Source: UBA1206 sp041672465 (GTDB lineage: Bacteria > Bacillota > Clostridia > Oscillospirales > CAG-382). From it: DNA of 64,000 nucleotides. A program made the position numbers and the translations under genes. This document shows positions 51,451 through 59,674 of the stretch, in pieces (the first letter of the stretch is position 1; the number at the start of each line of letters is the position of its first letter). The stretch covers positions 12,787-76,786 of the forward strand of contig JBAYZO010000002.1 of NCBI GenBank assembly GCA_041672465.1, given 5' to 3'. The notes under the pieces are model-generated. The model worked only from the letters and a program-made list of their open reading frames with translations, was not told where the DNA came from and searched no databases.

Positions 51451-51479
51451 TTGACAAGTTTGTAATAATTCACTATAAT
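51451..51479 (+). promoter_or_regulatory. Perfect consensus sigma-A promoter
   Basis: TTGACA (51451-51456), 17 bases, TATAAT (51474-51479): an exact match to the consensus with ideal spacing. The transcript should begin near 51486, about 58 bases before the start codon, predicting strong expression of the secreted protein. Confidence 0.88.
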
Positions 51480-51543
51480 GTATTTGTAATATATTCGCAA
51501 AGAATTAATATCAAAAGGCATAAATACAGGAAGGATGAACACA

Positions 51544-54354
51544 ATGTTTAAAAACAAAAAGCTAATTATCTCGGCCGCGCTTGTGCTGGCGCTGTCGCTT
51601 TCCGCTTTTGCCTCGGCGCTTGTTGTTTCGGCGGCTGATTACAGCTTTGTCGAAAGAACAAACAAGGCATATGAGGTAGTCGACGGGCTTGACTATTCGG
51701 AATACACCCTGACAAGCGGGGTCAACGGGAATATTGAGACCGCCACGGCGCTCGAATTTTCCGCGGAAGACTATATACCTATGGTATTTTCGTGTTTTTC
51801 CGGCACGTCGGGGGTGCTTTCCACCCAGTACAAATACGCCGAGCAAAAATACGGATATGACGTCGCCGGCATTGTCAACGGTTCGTTCTTTTCAATGGAC
51901 ACCGCCGGGACAGGTTCATACGGCACTCTTGTCGGCATAAACATTTCAAACGGCAAAATATCCTCCGCTCACGCCGGGTACAGCGGCGAAGTGGTGGCTT
52001 TTTCATCGGACGGCCATTTTGACGTTGTGAATTCCGCGATAAGCTATACGCTTACGATAGACGACGAGGACGTTCCCAACGGGCTTTACTACATCAACAA
52101 GACCTCCGGCACAAAAGAAACCGCCACATGGTCTAATAAATTTTACTACTATGATGTATCTTGCGGCAGAGTCGCCGACACGTCGCAGTACGCCAAGGGC
52201 TATGAAGTGCTTTGCCAGAAGGTTGACAACACCGACCTTGTCGTCGGCGGCACCCTCAGGGGCAAAGTCATTTCCGTCACCTCCGACACCTACGGCGGCG
52301 CGCTCGCGGGCGACTATTATGAAATGTCGGACAAATTTATACTTTTTGTCAAAAACGACTCAAACTATGTAAGCTATGTCACCGGGCTTAAAGAGGGCGA
52401 CAACGTAAGCATTACCGCTACCGAAACCATAGCCGCCTCAAAGCAGATAATGGAAAAAGCCTCGTCCGCCATAACTAACGTGGGCTGGGTTGTCAAAAAC
52501 GGAATCGACCAAACCCTTATCAACTCCACGATAGGCACCCACTCGGTGACGCTTGCCGCCAGATGGACGGCATTTGGCGTCAAAGCTGACGGCACTTATG
52601 TGTTCTTCACAACTGAGGGCGGCTCTACGGGCGACACCTCGGGTTCCGTAACGCTGAAGGACGTTGCAAAAGCCATGATCAGCATGGGTTGCGTAAACGT
52701 TATCCGCATGGACGGCGGCGGGTCTACCGCCATGTATGTCGCGGACGACGGAACCGGCGAGCCCGGCTACAAATGCCCCAGCTCAAGGGCCGTGGGCGAC
52801 TGTATACTTATTGTAAAGCGTCCCCAGCCTTCCGAGGAAGCAGAAGAAGCTCTTGACAACCTTATAGACCTTGCGGCCGCCTCGCTTGAGGCCGAAGAGG
52901 AAGAAGCCGTCCGCGCCGCTTATGACGCGGCCGTGGCGGTAAGGAGCGCCGATACCTCGACAAGCGGCGACTATACCCGCGCCATTATGAAAATTCAACA
53001 GGCGTTTGCCGGCACCGTCGATCTCCTCGACGCCATTGACAAAACGCAGTCGATAAAATATTCGCAGTACTCCGCCTCGGAGCTCGAAGCCATCTGGGCG
53101 GCGTATCAGGCCGCGATTGTCGTTAAAAATGACAGCAACGCCACCAACAGCGAAATTAAAGAAGCGGCGGCCGCGCTTAAGGCGGCGATAAACCTCAACC
53201 GCAACGTGGCGTTAGGCAAATCATACACCTGCGCCGGCATTTACCCCAACCCTCAGACCGCCTCTTACCCCGACGAGGGCGGCATTAGCCTTACCGACGG
53301 CGGGGACGCCTCCGCCGCCTCTTACGGTGACGCCGCTTGGGTTGGCTTTAACTTGGGAGCCGACGACATTGTAAACAATTCTCCGAGATTTTCAAGCATT
53401 ACGGTCAATTTGGAAGAAACCTATTCAATCTCCAAATTTGTCCTCCGCGTGTACGACGGCAAGGGCGACGCGGGTATAAAAGCGCCCGCCAGCATTGAAT
53501 TCTTAACCTCTGAGGACGGCGAGAGCTGGACTTCGGCAGGGAACGGCGTACTTGAGAAAACATCGGAGGAAAAATGTATCAACGCTTTTGTGCTTGAGCT
53601 TGAGTCCGGCGTGGGCGCGAAGTATGTCAAGGCGATTATCAACCACGACTCCAACTGGGCGTTTATTTCCGAATTTGAGGCGCACAAGAGCGCGGAACCG
53701 GTTACGGGCGTGGGCTGGATAACGCTATTCAACCAGCAGATAACAGCCGGAGTCGCCGCGATATTTACCCCCGACGCCACCCCGATCCTCACCTATGAGG
53801 CGGCAAACGTCAAATGGGCGCAAACGCTTTTCCTCACTTGGGACAGCGACAAAGGCGGATACAGGGTTTCGAGCATAAAGGGCCCCAATGGCGTTGACGG
53901 CGGCGAACTTGCGGAAGGGCAAATAGCCATTGGCGTACATAACGCCGAGCTTGCCGGCGACACGGACGGCTCCACGGCCAACAGAACCTACGCGGCTACC
54001 GCGCAAGTCGGCAATTTCGTGGAATTCCACGGAATCTCGATTACAGACAAAGTAATTCTCCCCGGCTCATTCTTTGTAATTGTGTCGGCTGACGACTTTG
54101 ATTCCAACTATTCGGGCGGCGAAGTCGGCGATATAACCCCGCCGGAAGAACCTTCTGAAGAGCCTTCTGAGGAACCTTCCGAAGAACCCTCCGAACCCAC
54201 AACCGAAGAACCCTCAGAACCCGTCACAACCGAACCCCCGGTAGAATCAGAACCCGAAACGCCGATTACAGGCGATTCAGGACTCGCGGCGCTTGCCATT
54301 ATAGCGGTGGTTTCGCTCGCCGGGGTCGCGGTAATCAAAAGGAAGAAGTTTTAG
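51544..54354 (+). CDS. Secreted phosphodiester glycosidase-like (NAGPA/DUF2233) protein with discoidin domain and wall-sorting-like tail
   Basis: A signal peptide (LVLALSLSAFASALVVSAAD) leads a NAGPA/DUF2233 domain (about 60-420) with GIVNGSFFSMD and the MDGGGSTAMYV motif. This fold in other proteins removes GlcNAc from phosphodiesters or acts on wall sugars. Helical FIVAR-like segments follow (about 425-545), then an F5/8-type discoidin domain (about 555-700), an unassigned domain (about 700-860) and a Glu/Pro/Ser spacer. The end is TPITGDSG, a hydrophobic helix and KRKKF, similar to sorting signals with a TG-D core. Start 51544 is chosen because the ATG at 51535 abuts the AGGAAGG site; the protein then has 936 residues. 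It is probably anchored outside the cell and acts on glycans. Confidence 0.82.
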   Translation: MFKNKKLIISAALVLALSLSAFASALVVSAADYSFVERTNKAYEVVDGLDYSEYTLTSGVNGNIETATALEFSAEDYIPMVFSCFSGTSGVLSTQYKYAEQKYGYDVAGIVNGSFFSMDTAGTGSYGTLVGINISNGKISSAHAGYSGEVVAFSSDGHFDVVNSAISYTLTIDDEDVPNGLYYINKTSGTKETATWSNKFYYYDVSCGRVADTSQYAKGYEVLCQKVDNTDLVVGGTLRGKVISVTSDTYGGALAGDYYEMSDKFILFVKNDSNYVSYVTGLKEGDNVSITATETIAASKQIMEKASSAITNVGWVVKNGIDQTLINSTIGTHSVTLAARWTAFGVKADGTYVFFTTEGGSTGDTSGSVTLKDVAKAMISMGCVNVIRMDGGGSTAMYVADDGTGEPGYKCPSSRAVGDCILIVKRPQPSEEAEEALDNLIDLAAASLEAEEEEAVRAAYDAAVAVRSADTSTSGDYTRAIMKIQQAFAGTVDLLDAIDKTQSIKYSQYSASELEAIWAAYQAAIVVKNDSNATNSEIKEAAAALKAAINLNRNVALGKSYTCAGIYPNPQTASYPDEGGISLTDGGDASAASYGDAAWVGFNLGADDIVNNSPRFSSITVNLEETYSISKFVLRVYDGKGDAGIKAPASIEFLTSEDGESWTSAGNGVLEKTSEEKCINAFVLELESGVGAKYVKAIINHDSNWAFISEFEAHKSAEPVTGVGWITLFNQQITAGVAAIFTPDATPILTYEAANVKWAQTLFLTWDSDKGGYRVSSIKGPNGVDGGELAEGQIAIGVHNAELAGDTDGSTANRTYAATAQVGNFVEFHGISITDKVILPGSFFVIVSADDFDSNYSGGEVGDITPPEEPSEEPSEEPSEEPSEPTTEEPSEPVTTEPPVESEPETPITGDSGLAALAIIAVVSLAGVAVIKRKKF
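54144..54224 (+). repeat. Glu-Glu-Pro-Ser codon repeat
   Basis: A 12-base repeat with third-base variation encodes about five EEPS units that become EPTTEEPSEP, just before the TM tail of the secreted protein. It is a typical wall-spanning spacer whose length may vary between strains. Confidence 0.8.
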
Positions 54355-54389
54355 TCATAAGTAAGTTTATAAATTCATAGCATAAAATA

Positions 54390-54416
54390 CTGCCGCCGGG
54401 AAAACCCCGGCGGCAG
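54390..54416. terminator. Strong hairpin between convergent genes
   Basis: CTGCCGCCGGG (54390-54400), loop AAAAC, CCCGGCGGCAG (54406-54416): a perfect 11-base stem, followed on the plus strand by CGCTTTATT. The T-run is weak but the position, between convergent genes, suits a bidirectional terminator. Confidence 0.7.
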
Positions 54417-54453
54417 CGCTTTATTAATAACTGTTATGTACTTAAAAAAAAGA

Positions 54454-55284
54454 TTAAAACTCAACCGACATACCGTCGTAGGAAGTTTCAAAACCAAGAT
54501 TTTTCGCCACAGGGACAAGCTCGTCATAGATAAGGGTGCCGTTATGGGAAAAATGGTTAACGCAGTTTATGGTGGTTTCCCCGACGACTCCAATCTCCCT
54601 TAGGTTTTCCCGCAGGGTTTGGCAGGTGTCAAGCCCCATATGCCCCCCCGAACCCGGCAGCGACACAAAGGTGCAGTCATAGCTTATAAAATCGGCTTTT
54701 ACCTTGTTTGAAGACAGATATTCGTAAAACTCGTTCCCCGGAAGCCCGGTGTCGTGAAGATAAAGGAGCGTACTTCCGCCGCTTTCAATTAAAAAGACCA
54801 GCGCGTCTTCTGTCACCATATGGTTGGCTTTGAGCGGAGTCACCTTGTAATCGCCGACAAAGACGGGTTTATACGGCTCTATAACGGTGTAACCCAACCC
54901 GTATCTCTCCTCGCCGTAGGTGAGTATCATTTGATCTAACCGCTCTTTAACCTTCGCGTTTCCGTAGATCGCGGCTTTTTTGCTCGTCATATTGTGAGCG
55001 TAACAGCCCTCCGAGCGGAAAAAAAGGTCGATGGGGGAACAGTGGTCAAGGTGAGAATGGGTAAAGAGAATATGTTCCACCGCCGAAAAGTCAAGCTTGT
55101 TTTGCAGCATATGCATATATGAATCCATTGGGAAATCAATAAGCAAATTTCCGTTAACAAGAGCTTGGCTTCTGGTTCGTATGTTTTTCCCCCCTTTTTC
55201 TTTTGCCTTGACGCAGTAAGGGCAGTTGCAAAACACCGCCGGCCAGCCCTCAGCGGCGGCGGTTCCAAGATAAGTGAGTTTCAT
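54454..55284 (-). CDS. Metallo-beta-lactamase-fold hydrolase (PhnP-like)
   Basis: The 276-residue protein has the MBL metal motif FTHSHLDHC (HxHxDH) and an early CNCPYC cysteine cluster like the extra zinc site of PhnP. PhnP-type enzymes hydrolyse cyclic phosphodiesters, but this is a broad family (PqqB/PhnP/RNase Z-like) and no phosphonate genes are near. ATG 55284 follows GGAAGAG with good spacing and gives the normal MKLTYLGTAAAEG opening; the longer frame to 55326 would add a basic stretch. A terminator separates it from the upstream genes. Confidence 0.87.
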   Translation of the reverse strand: MKLTYLGTAAAEGWPAVFCNCPYCVKAKEKGGKNIRTRSQALVNGNLLIDFPMDSYMHMLQNKLDFSAVEHILFTHSHLDHCSPIDLFFRSEGCYAHNMTSKKAAIYGNAKVKERLDQMILTYGEERYGLGYTVIEPYKPVFVGDYKVTPLKANHMVTEDALVFLIESGGSTLLYLHDTGLPGNEFYEYLSSNKVKADFISYDCTFVSLPGSGGHMGLDTCQTLRENLREIGVVGETTINCVNHFSHNGTLIYDELVPVAKNLGFETSYDGMSVEF

Positions 55285-55317
55285 ACAGCTCTTCCATTTC
55301 TTTTTAAATAAAAAATT

Positions 55318-55333
55318 AAAAGCCAAGGCTTTT
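55318..55333 (-). terminator. Intrinsic terminator after the 97-residue gene
   Basis: AAAAGCC (55318-55324), loop AA, GGCTTTT (55327-55333); on the minus strand it is followed by AATTTTTTATTT. It separates the ireB pair from the hydrolase gene. Confidence 0.75.
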
Positions 55334-55379
55334 AGTTCTTTTAAACGGGAAATTATGCTTTGAATAAAATATTATGAAA

Positions 55380-55673
55380 TTAAGATAACCTCTTAAGTTC
55401 CCGCTCAAGCCAAATCGCGCCTATCTCAAAAGCGTCGTAAAAATTGGGTTTTTCGCATTGTTTGATAACTTTTTCGTTAAAACCAATCGAATCGTCGGTC
55501 AGTTGTATCTGAACAAGCACCCGAGTGGCGACATCCAGCCCCATGGCTTTTTTTGAATCAATTATATTCATAAAAAGAATCGCCTTGTCGTCGGGGAACC
55601 CATAGAACAAAAATTGTCCCTGGCGCACCAAAGGCTTGCCCTTGAACATAAGGGTTTTTATTTTATCGCTCAT
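55380..55673 (-). CDS. Small protein of unknown function next to ireB
   Basis: I do not recognise this 97-residue protein. It has no signal peptide or membrane helix, and a mixed alpha/beta look: strands in MFKGKPLVRQGQFLFYG and KAILFMNII, a DVATRVLVQIQL strand and an amphipathic C-terminal helix (AFEIGAIWLERELKRL). It follows ireB by 22 bases behind AAAGGA and ends at a terminator, so the two are probably cotranscribed. In many Firmicutes ireB is followed by yrrK and a DUF1292 gene; this protein is not clearly either. Confidence 0.65.
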   Translation of the reverse strand: MSDKIKTLMFKGKPLVRQGQFLFYGFPDDKAILFMNIIDSKKAMGLDVATRVLVQIQLTDDSIGFNEKVIKQCEKPNFYDAFEIGAIWLERELKRLS

Positions 55674-55695
55674 TATATTTGTCCTTTCGTCTTTT

Positions 55696-55977
55696 TTAAA
55701 GCTTTAAATAGTTTTGCACAAGGGAGCGCAAAAGCTCGTCGCGGTCTATCTTTCGTATCAGCGCCCGGGCGTTGTTGTGGTTTGTGATATATGTCGGGTC
55801 TTCCGAAAGTATATAGCCGACGATTTGGTTTACGGGGTTGTATCCTTTTTCCTTAAGGGAATTATAAACGCTTTGAAGCGTTTGGCGCATGGCTATTTCT
55901 TCTTGTTCTTTTATACTAAACATGCGCGTTTTTGTTGCGTTGTTGTTGCTGCTGCTGCTGCTGCTGTTGTCTTTCAT
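55696..55977 (-). CDS. ireB: IreB family regulatory phosphoprotein (UPF0297)
   Basis: IreB is a small dimer phosphorylated by the PASTA kinase IreK/PrkC and linked to envelope stress and cephalosporin resistance in enterococci. The 93-residue protein carries the family core TRMFSI, LKEKGYNPVNQIVGYILSEDPTYITNH and ARALIRKIDRDELLRSLV, almost unchanged. Unusually, it has a low-complexity N-terminal arm of six serines and three asparagines, encoded by a trinucleotide tract. In the founding IreB the phosphorylated threonines are near the N-terminus, so the arm could add phosphosites; that is inference. A promoter lies at 56049-56078. Confidence 0.95.
   Translation of the reverse strand: MKDNSSSSSSNNNATKTRMFSIKEQEEIAMRQTLQSVYNSLKEKGYNPVNQIVGYILSEDPTYITNHNNARALIRKIDRDELLRSLVQNYLKL
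55941..55970 (-). repeat. Trinucleotide (AGC)6 tract at the start of ireB
   Basis: Thirty bases of TGT/TGC units on the plus strand read as AAC AAC (AGC)6 AAC AAC on the minus-strand codon register. Six identical units within codons 5-10 make it a candidate for in-frame slippage. Confidence 0.85.
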
Positions 55978-56048
55978 GCCCTGCCCCCCTTTTTATATCT
56001 AACGCCATATAGCTTGAAAATACTTAATAAACAGCGCTCCCACATAAT

Positions 56049-56078
56049 ATTATAACACATAACGCTCTTATATTGCAA
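56049..56078 (-). promoter_or_regulatory. Putative sigma-A promoter of ireB
   Basis: TTGCAA (56078-56073) and TATAAT (56054-56049) on the minus strand are 18 bases apart, about 70 bases before the ireB ATG. Confidence 0.55.
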
Positions 56079-56095
56079 CAGTTTTTTTCCCGCCG

Positions 56096-58522
56096 CTATG
56101 TCCGCAGCTTTATTCCCGCCTCGTCGGCAAGCCTGCGGAGGATTTTCGCCACGGCGGACTCGACCTCGTCGTCGCTGAGGGTTCTTTCGGAGTGGCGGAA
56201 CGTAAGCCTGAAAGCCATGGATTTTTTCCCCTCCCCCAACCCCGCGCCGTGGTAAACGTCAAAGGGGAAGGCGTCGATAAGCGTTTTCCCGCCGAACCGT
56301 TTTATTAATTCCACAACCTCCCCCGCCTCGGCGGAGCTTTCCGTGACAAGCGCCAAGTCTCTTTCGACCGACGGGTAAATCGGGATAGGCGTGTATTGCG
56401 GCTGCTCCTCGCTTTTTTCAAATAGCTTCGCCGCGCTCAGCTCGGCCGCGTAAACGTCCCCCTCAAGCCCGAACTCCTTTGCCGCCGACGGGTGAACCTG
56501 TCCGAAAACCCCGATAACCCCGCCGCCGGACGTTAAATACGCCGCCCTTCCCGGGTGGTAAGAGGGGTTGCCGTCACAGCGAGCAAAACCATAGTTTTTT
56601 ATGTTCAGCGCCCGGCAAAGAGCCGCAATTTCCCCTTTAAGGTCAAAAAATCCGCCGCCGCCGTAAAAGCCAAGGCAAAACTCCCGCTCTTCCAAAGTTG
56701 TGTCCCCATCTTTTTTATAGACGCTCGCCGCCTCAAACAGCTTTGCCTCCGCGGCTCTCCTGTTCGCGTTAAAAGAAAGGGAGGAAAGCACCGACGGCAG
56801 CAGCGTCGTCCGCATAGCGGAGGTCTCGTCCCCGAGCGGGTTTAAAATTTTAACCGCGTTTCGCTTGCCGTCGTCTTTCGCGAGCCGAATTTTGTCAAAC
56901 ATTAAGGGTGACATAAACGAATATGAATAAATCTCGTTATACCCCAGCGAAGCGCATAAAGCCGCCAGCCTGTTTATAAAGACGTTTTCCTTTGGCCTTT
57001 TGCCCTCTTTGGCGTTCGCCTTAAAGCTTGTGGGGGTTATGTTTTCAATCCCGTAAAGCCGCATTACCTCTTCGGCGATATCCGCCGAGCTGGCGATATC
57101 CGCCGTACCGGAGATATCAAGCCGGTAGGGCGGGGTTCTGAGAAATCCGTCCGACTCGGTAATTTCAACCTTTTCAAGGAGCGAAATCATTTCGTCCCTC
57201 TTAATATCCGTGCCGAGAAGTGAGTTCACCCTTTCGGGCTCAAAGGGAAGCTTTACCCCTTTTAGGTCGGCGTGGCAAACGTCCACAACCCCGCTCACAA
57301 CCTCGCCGCAGCCAAGTTCCTTCACAAGCTCGCAGGCGCGGTTTACCGCGGGGAAGGTGTTATAGGGCGGCAGCCCTTTTTCAAACCTCTTTGACGAATC
57401 TGTCCTAAGCCCGAGCTCGCGGGAGGTAAAGCGGACGCTCTCGCGGTTAAAGTTCGCCGACTCAAACACAACGGTTTTTGTGGCTTGTGAAATCTCGGAG
57501 TTTTCCCCGCCCATAACACCGGCGACGGCGATAGGGGTTTGTCCGTCCGCGATACACAGCATTTTTTGGTCAAGACCCCGCTTTATCCCATCGAGAGTGG
57601 TTATGCTCTCGCCCTCTCTCGCTGTTCTCACAACAATCTCCCCGCTTTTAATAAAGCTGTGGTCAAAAGCGTGCATGGGCTGGCCGTACTCAAGCATCAC
57701 ATAGTTTGTAATATCGACAATGTTGTTGATCGGCCTTATGCCAAGCGACTTCAGCCTTGCCCTAAGCCAGAGCGGAGACATCCCAACCTTGACGTTTTTC
57801 ACCACCCTTGCCGTATAGCGCGGGCAAAGTTCCGGGTTTTCGATTTTAACCCTGATATAATTTTCGGCGGAATCGGTTTTTTTCTCCCCGCCGCACGTTG
57901 GTTCCGAATATCTAAACTCCACCCCGAGCGCCGAGGCAGCCTCCCGCGCTATGCCGAGAAAAGCGGTGCAGTCCGGGCGATTGAAGGTGAGCTCAAAATC
58001 AACGACGACGTCATCAATCATAAGGGCTTTTGTTATATCCTCGCCGGGCTTTGGCGAAAACTCATCCCCGAGCACAAATATCCCGTCTTCGTCGGCGTAG
58101 GGGAAGTCGTGGAGGGTGAGGTTAAGCTCCGAAAGCGAGCACAGCATACCCTCCGACGCCACGCCCCGGAGGCTGCCCGCTTTTATTGTCTTTCCCCCCG
58201 GCAGCTTTCCGCCGTCAAGGCAGACGGGCACAAAATCCCCCGGGGAAATATTATTTGCCCCCGTGACCACTTGAATTGTGGTTTCCCCCCCGATATCCAC
58301 TCCGCAGACAAGCAGGTGGTCGGAGTCGGGGTGGGGCGTTACGGTTAAAAGCTTCCCGACGACGACATTTTTAATATCGCTCCCCGGCACTTCATAGCCT
58401 TCGACTTTGGTGCCCGTCATGGTCAGCTTTTCGGCAAACGAATGTATATCTTCCCGGGACAAAGCTTCCTTTCCCCCGGTTATATCAATATAATCCTTAA
58501 GACAGTTCAGCGAGACTTTCAT
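56096..58522 (-). CDS. pheT: Phenylalanyl-tRNA synthetase beta subunit
   Basis: With PheS it charges tRNA-Phe as an alpha2-beta2 enzyme. The 808-residue protein has, in order, the N-terminal KVSLNCLKDYID, the EMAP-type tRNA-binding OB domain (about 40-150), the B3/B4 editing domain with EYGQPMHAFD (near 273), the B5 domain, the catalytic-like domain and the C-terminal anticodon-binding FDX-ACB domain (PIYPSVERDLAL to FRHSERTLSDDEV). The open frame reaches 58543, but ATG 58522 sits 12 bases after AAAGGAAT and gives the family opening. It follows pheS by 79 bases. No T-box leader was seen before pheS. Confidence 0.97.
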   Translation of the reverse strand: MKVSLNCLKDYIDITGGKEALSREDIHSFAEKLTMTGTKVEGYEVPGSDIKNVVVGKLLTVTPHPDSDHLLVCGVDIGGETTIQVVTGANNISPGDFVPVCLDGGKLPGGKTIKAGSLRGVASEGMLCSLSELNLTLHDFPYADEDGIFVLGDEFSPKPGEDITKALMIDDVVVDFELTFNRPDCTAFLGIAREAASALGVEFRYSEPTCGGEKKTDSAENYIRVKIENPELCPRYTARVVKNVKVGMSPLWLRARLKSLGIRPINNIVDITNYVMLEYGQPMHAFDHSFIKSGEIVVRTAREGESITTLDGIKRGLDQKMLCIADGQTPIAVAGVMGGENSEISQATKTVVFESANFNRESVRFTSRELGLRTDSSKRFEKGLPPYNTFPAVNRACELVKELGCGEVVSGVVDVCHADLKGVKLPFEPERVNSLLGTDIKRDEMISLLEKVEITESDGFLRTPPYRLDISGTADIASSADIAEEVMRLYGIENITPTSFKANAKEGKRPKENVFINRLAALCASLGYNEIYSYSFMSPLMFDKIRLAKDDGKRNAVKILNPLGDETSAMRTTLLPSVLSSLSFNANRRAAEAKLFEAASVYKKDGDTTLEEREFCLGFYGGGGFFDLKGEIAALCRALNIKNYGFARCDGNPSYHPGRAAYLTSGGGVIGVFGQVHPSAAKEFGLEGDVYAAELSAAKLFEKSEEQPQYTPIPIYPSVERDLALVTESSAEAGEVVELIKRFGGKTLIDAFPFDVYHGAGLGEGKKSMAFRLTFRHSERTLSDDEVESAVAKILRRLADEAGIKLRT

Positions 58523-58601
58523 TGTTTTGAGAATTCCTTTCATTTGCCCTGCTTTCGGGCGCGCTTAAAATAAGAATTAAAAATATATAAATGACAAAGC
58601 C

Positions 58602-59621
58602 TTAAAACTGCTTTAAAAACCGTAAATCGTTTTCATAAAGCAGCCGCATATCGCTTATGTTATAGCTCAGCATGGCGACTCTTTCTATACCCATGCCGAA
58701 CGCGAACCCCGAATATATTTCCGGGTCTATCCCGCAGCCCGACAGCACATTCGGGTGAACCATACCCGCGCCGAGCATTTCGATCCAGCCCTCGCCCTTG
58801 CAAAGCCGGCAGCCCTTGCCGCCGCAGGAAAAACAGGAAAAGTCAACCTCCACCGAAGGTTCGGTAAAAGGGAAGTTATGGGGGCGGAGCCGGGTGCGCG
58901 TGGCTTGCCCAAACATGGTTTTGGCAAACATATTAAGAGTCCCCTTAAGGTCGCCGAGCGTAATTCCCCTGTCCACCACAAGCCCCTCGAGCTGGTGGAA
59001 TACGGGGGAGTGGGTGGCGTCGGGGGGATCGCAGCGGTAAACCCTGCCCGGGGAAACAATCCGTATAGGCGGGGCGCTGCCCTGCATGGCGCGGATTTGT
59101 ACCGGGGAGGTTTGGGTTCTCAGCACAACCGAGGGGGAGATATAAAAAGTGTCGGTTTCGTCCCGCGACGGGTGGTCGGGCGGGGCGTTGAGTGCGTCAA
59201 AGTTATTGTGGGAGGTTTCTATTTCAGGCCCTTCGACAATGTCAAACCCCATGGCGACAAATATGTCGGCCATTTTGTTTTCGGTCACCCGTAACGGGTG
59301 GAGACGCCCCAACTCTTTTTTTGTCCCCGGCAGGGTTATGTCAAGCCTTTCTTCTCTCAGCCGGACATCAAGAGAGGAAGACTCAAGTTCCCGCGTCTTG
59401 TTTTCAATTTCTTCCTCAATGGCTTTTCGTATGACGTTTGCCGTCCCGCCCGCCTCGGGTCTTTTTTCGGCGGGGAGAGAGCCCAGCGAGCGGAGCATCT
59501 GGGTGAGAAGTCCCTTTTTACCGAGATATTTTATTCTAACTTCTTCAAGTTCCCTTAGCTTTTCGGCGGTTTTTATTTCGCCAAGGGCGTTTTCTTCAAT
59601 CTTTTTCAGTTCACTAAGCAT
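58602..59621 (-). CDS. pheS: Phenylalanyl-tRNA synthetase alpha subunit
   Basis: PheS is the catalytic class II subunit. The 339-residue protein shows the N-terminal coiled coil, MGFDIVEGPEIET, motif 2 (VYRCDPPDATHSPVFHQLEG), the EPSVEVDFSCFSCGGKGCRLC segment with the cysteine cluster seen in many bacterial PheS, and motif 3 (GFAFGMGIERVAMLSY). The ATG lies after AAGGAATGG. It is 53 bases downstream of rpoD and probably read with the dgt-dnaG-rpoD genes or from an unseen promoter; the spacer is too short for a T-box. Confidence 0.97.
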   Translation of the reverse strand: MLSELKKIEENALGEIKTAEKLRELEEVRIKYLGKKGLLTQMLRSLGSLPAEKRPEAGGTANVIRKAIEEEIENKTRELESSSLDVRLREERLDITLPGTKKELGRLHPLRVTENKMADIFVAMGFDIVEGPEIETSHNNFDALNAPPDHPSRDETDTFYISPSVVLRTQTSPVQIRAMQGSAPPIRIVSPGRVYRCDPPDATHSPVFHQLEGLVVDRGITLGDLKGTLNMFAKTMFGQATRTRLRPHNFPFTEPSVEVDFSCFSCGGKGCRLCKGEGWIEMLGAGMVHPNVLSGCGIDPEIYSGFAFGMGIERVAMLSYNISDMRLLYENDLRFLKQF

Positions 59622-59674
59622 TTATTGTCCATTCCTTAAAACATATTAGATTATTGAAGCGCGGGGGGAACCGT

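Noticed and set aside
59622..59674. T-box leader before pheS
   Set aside because: The spacer is only 53 bases with no T-box core and no terminator hairpin.
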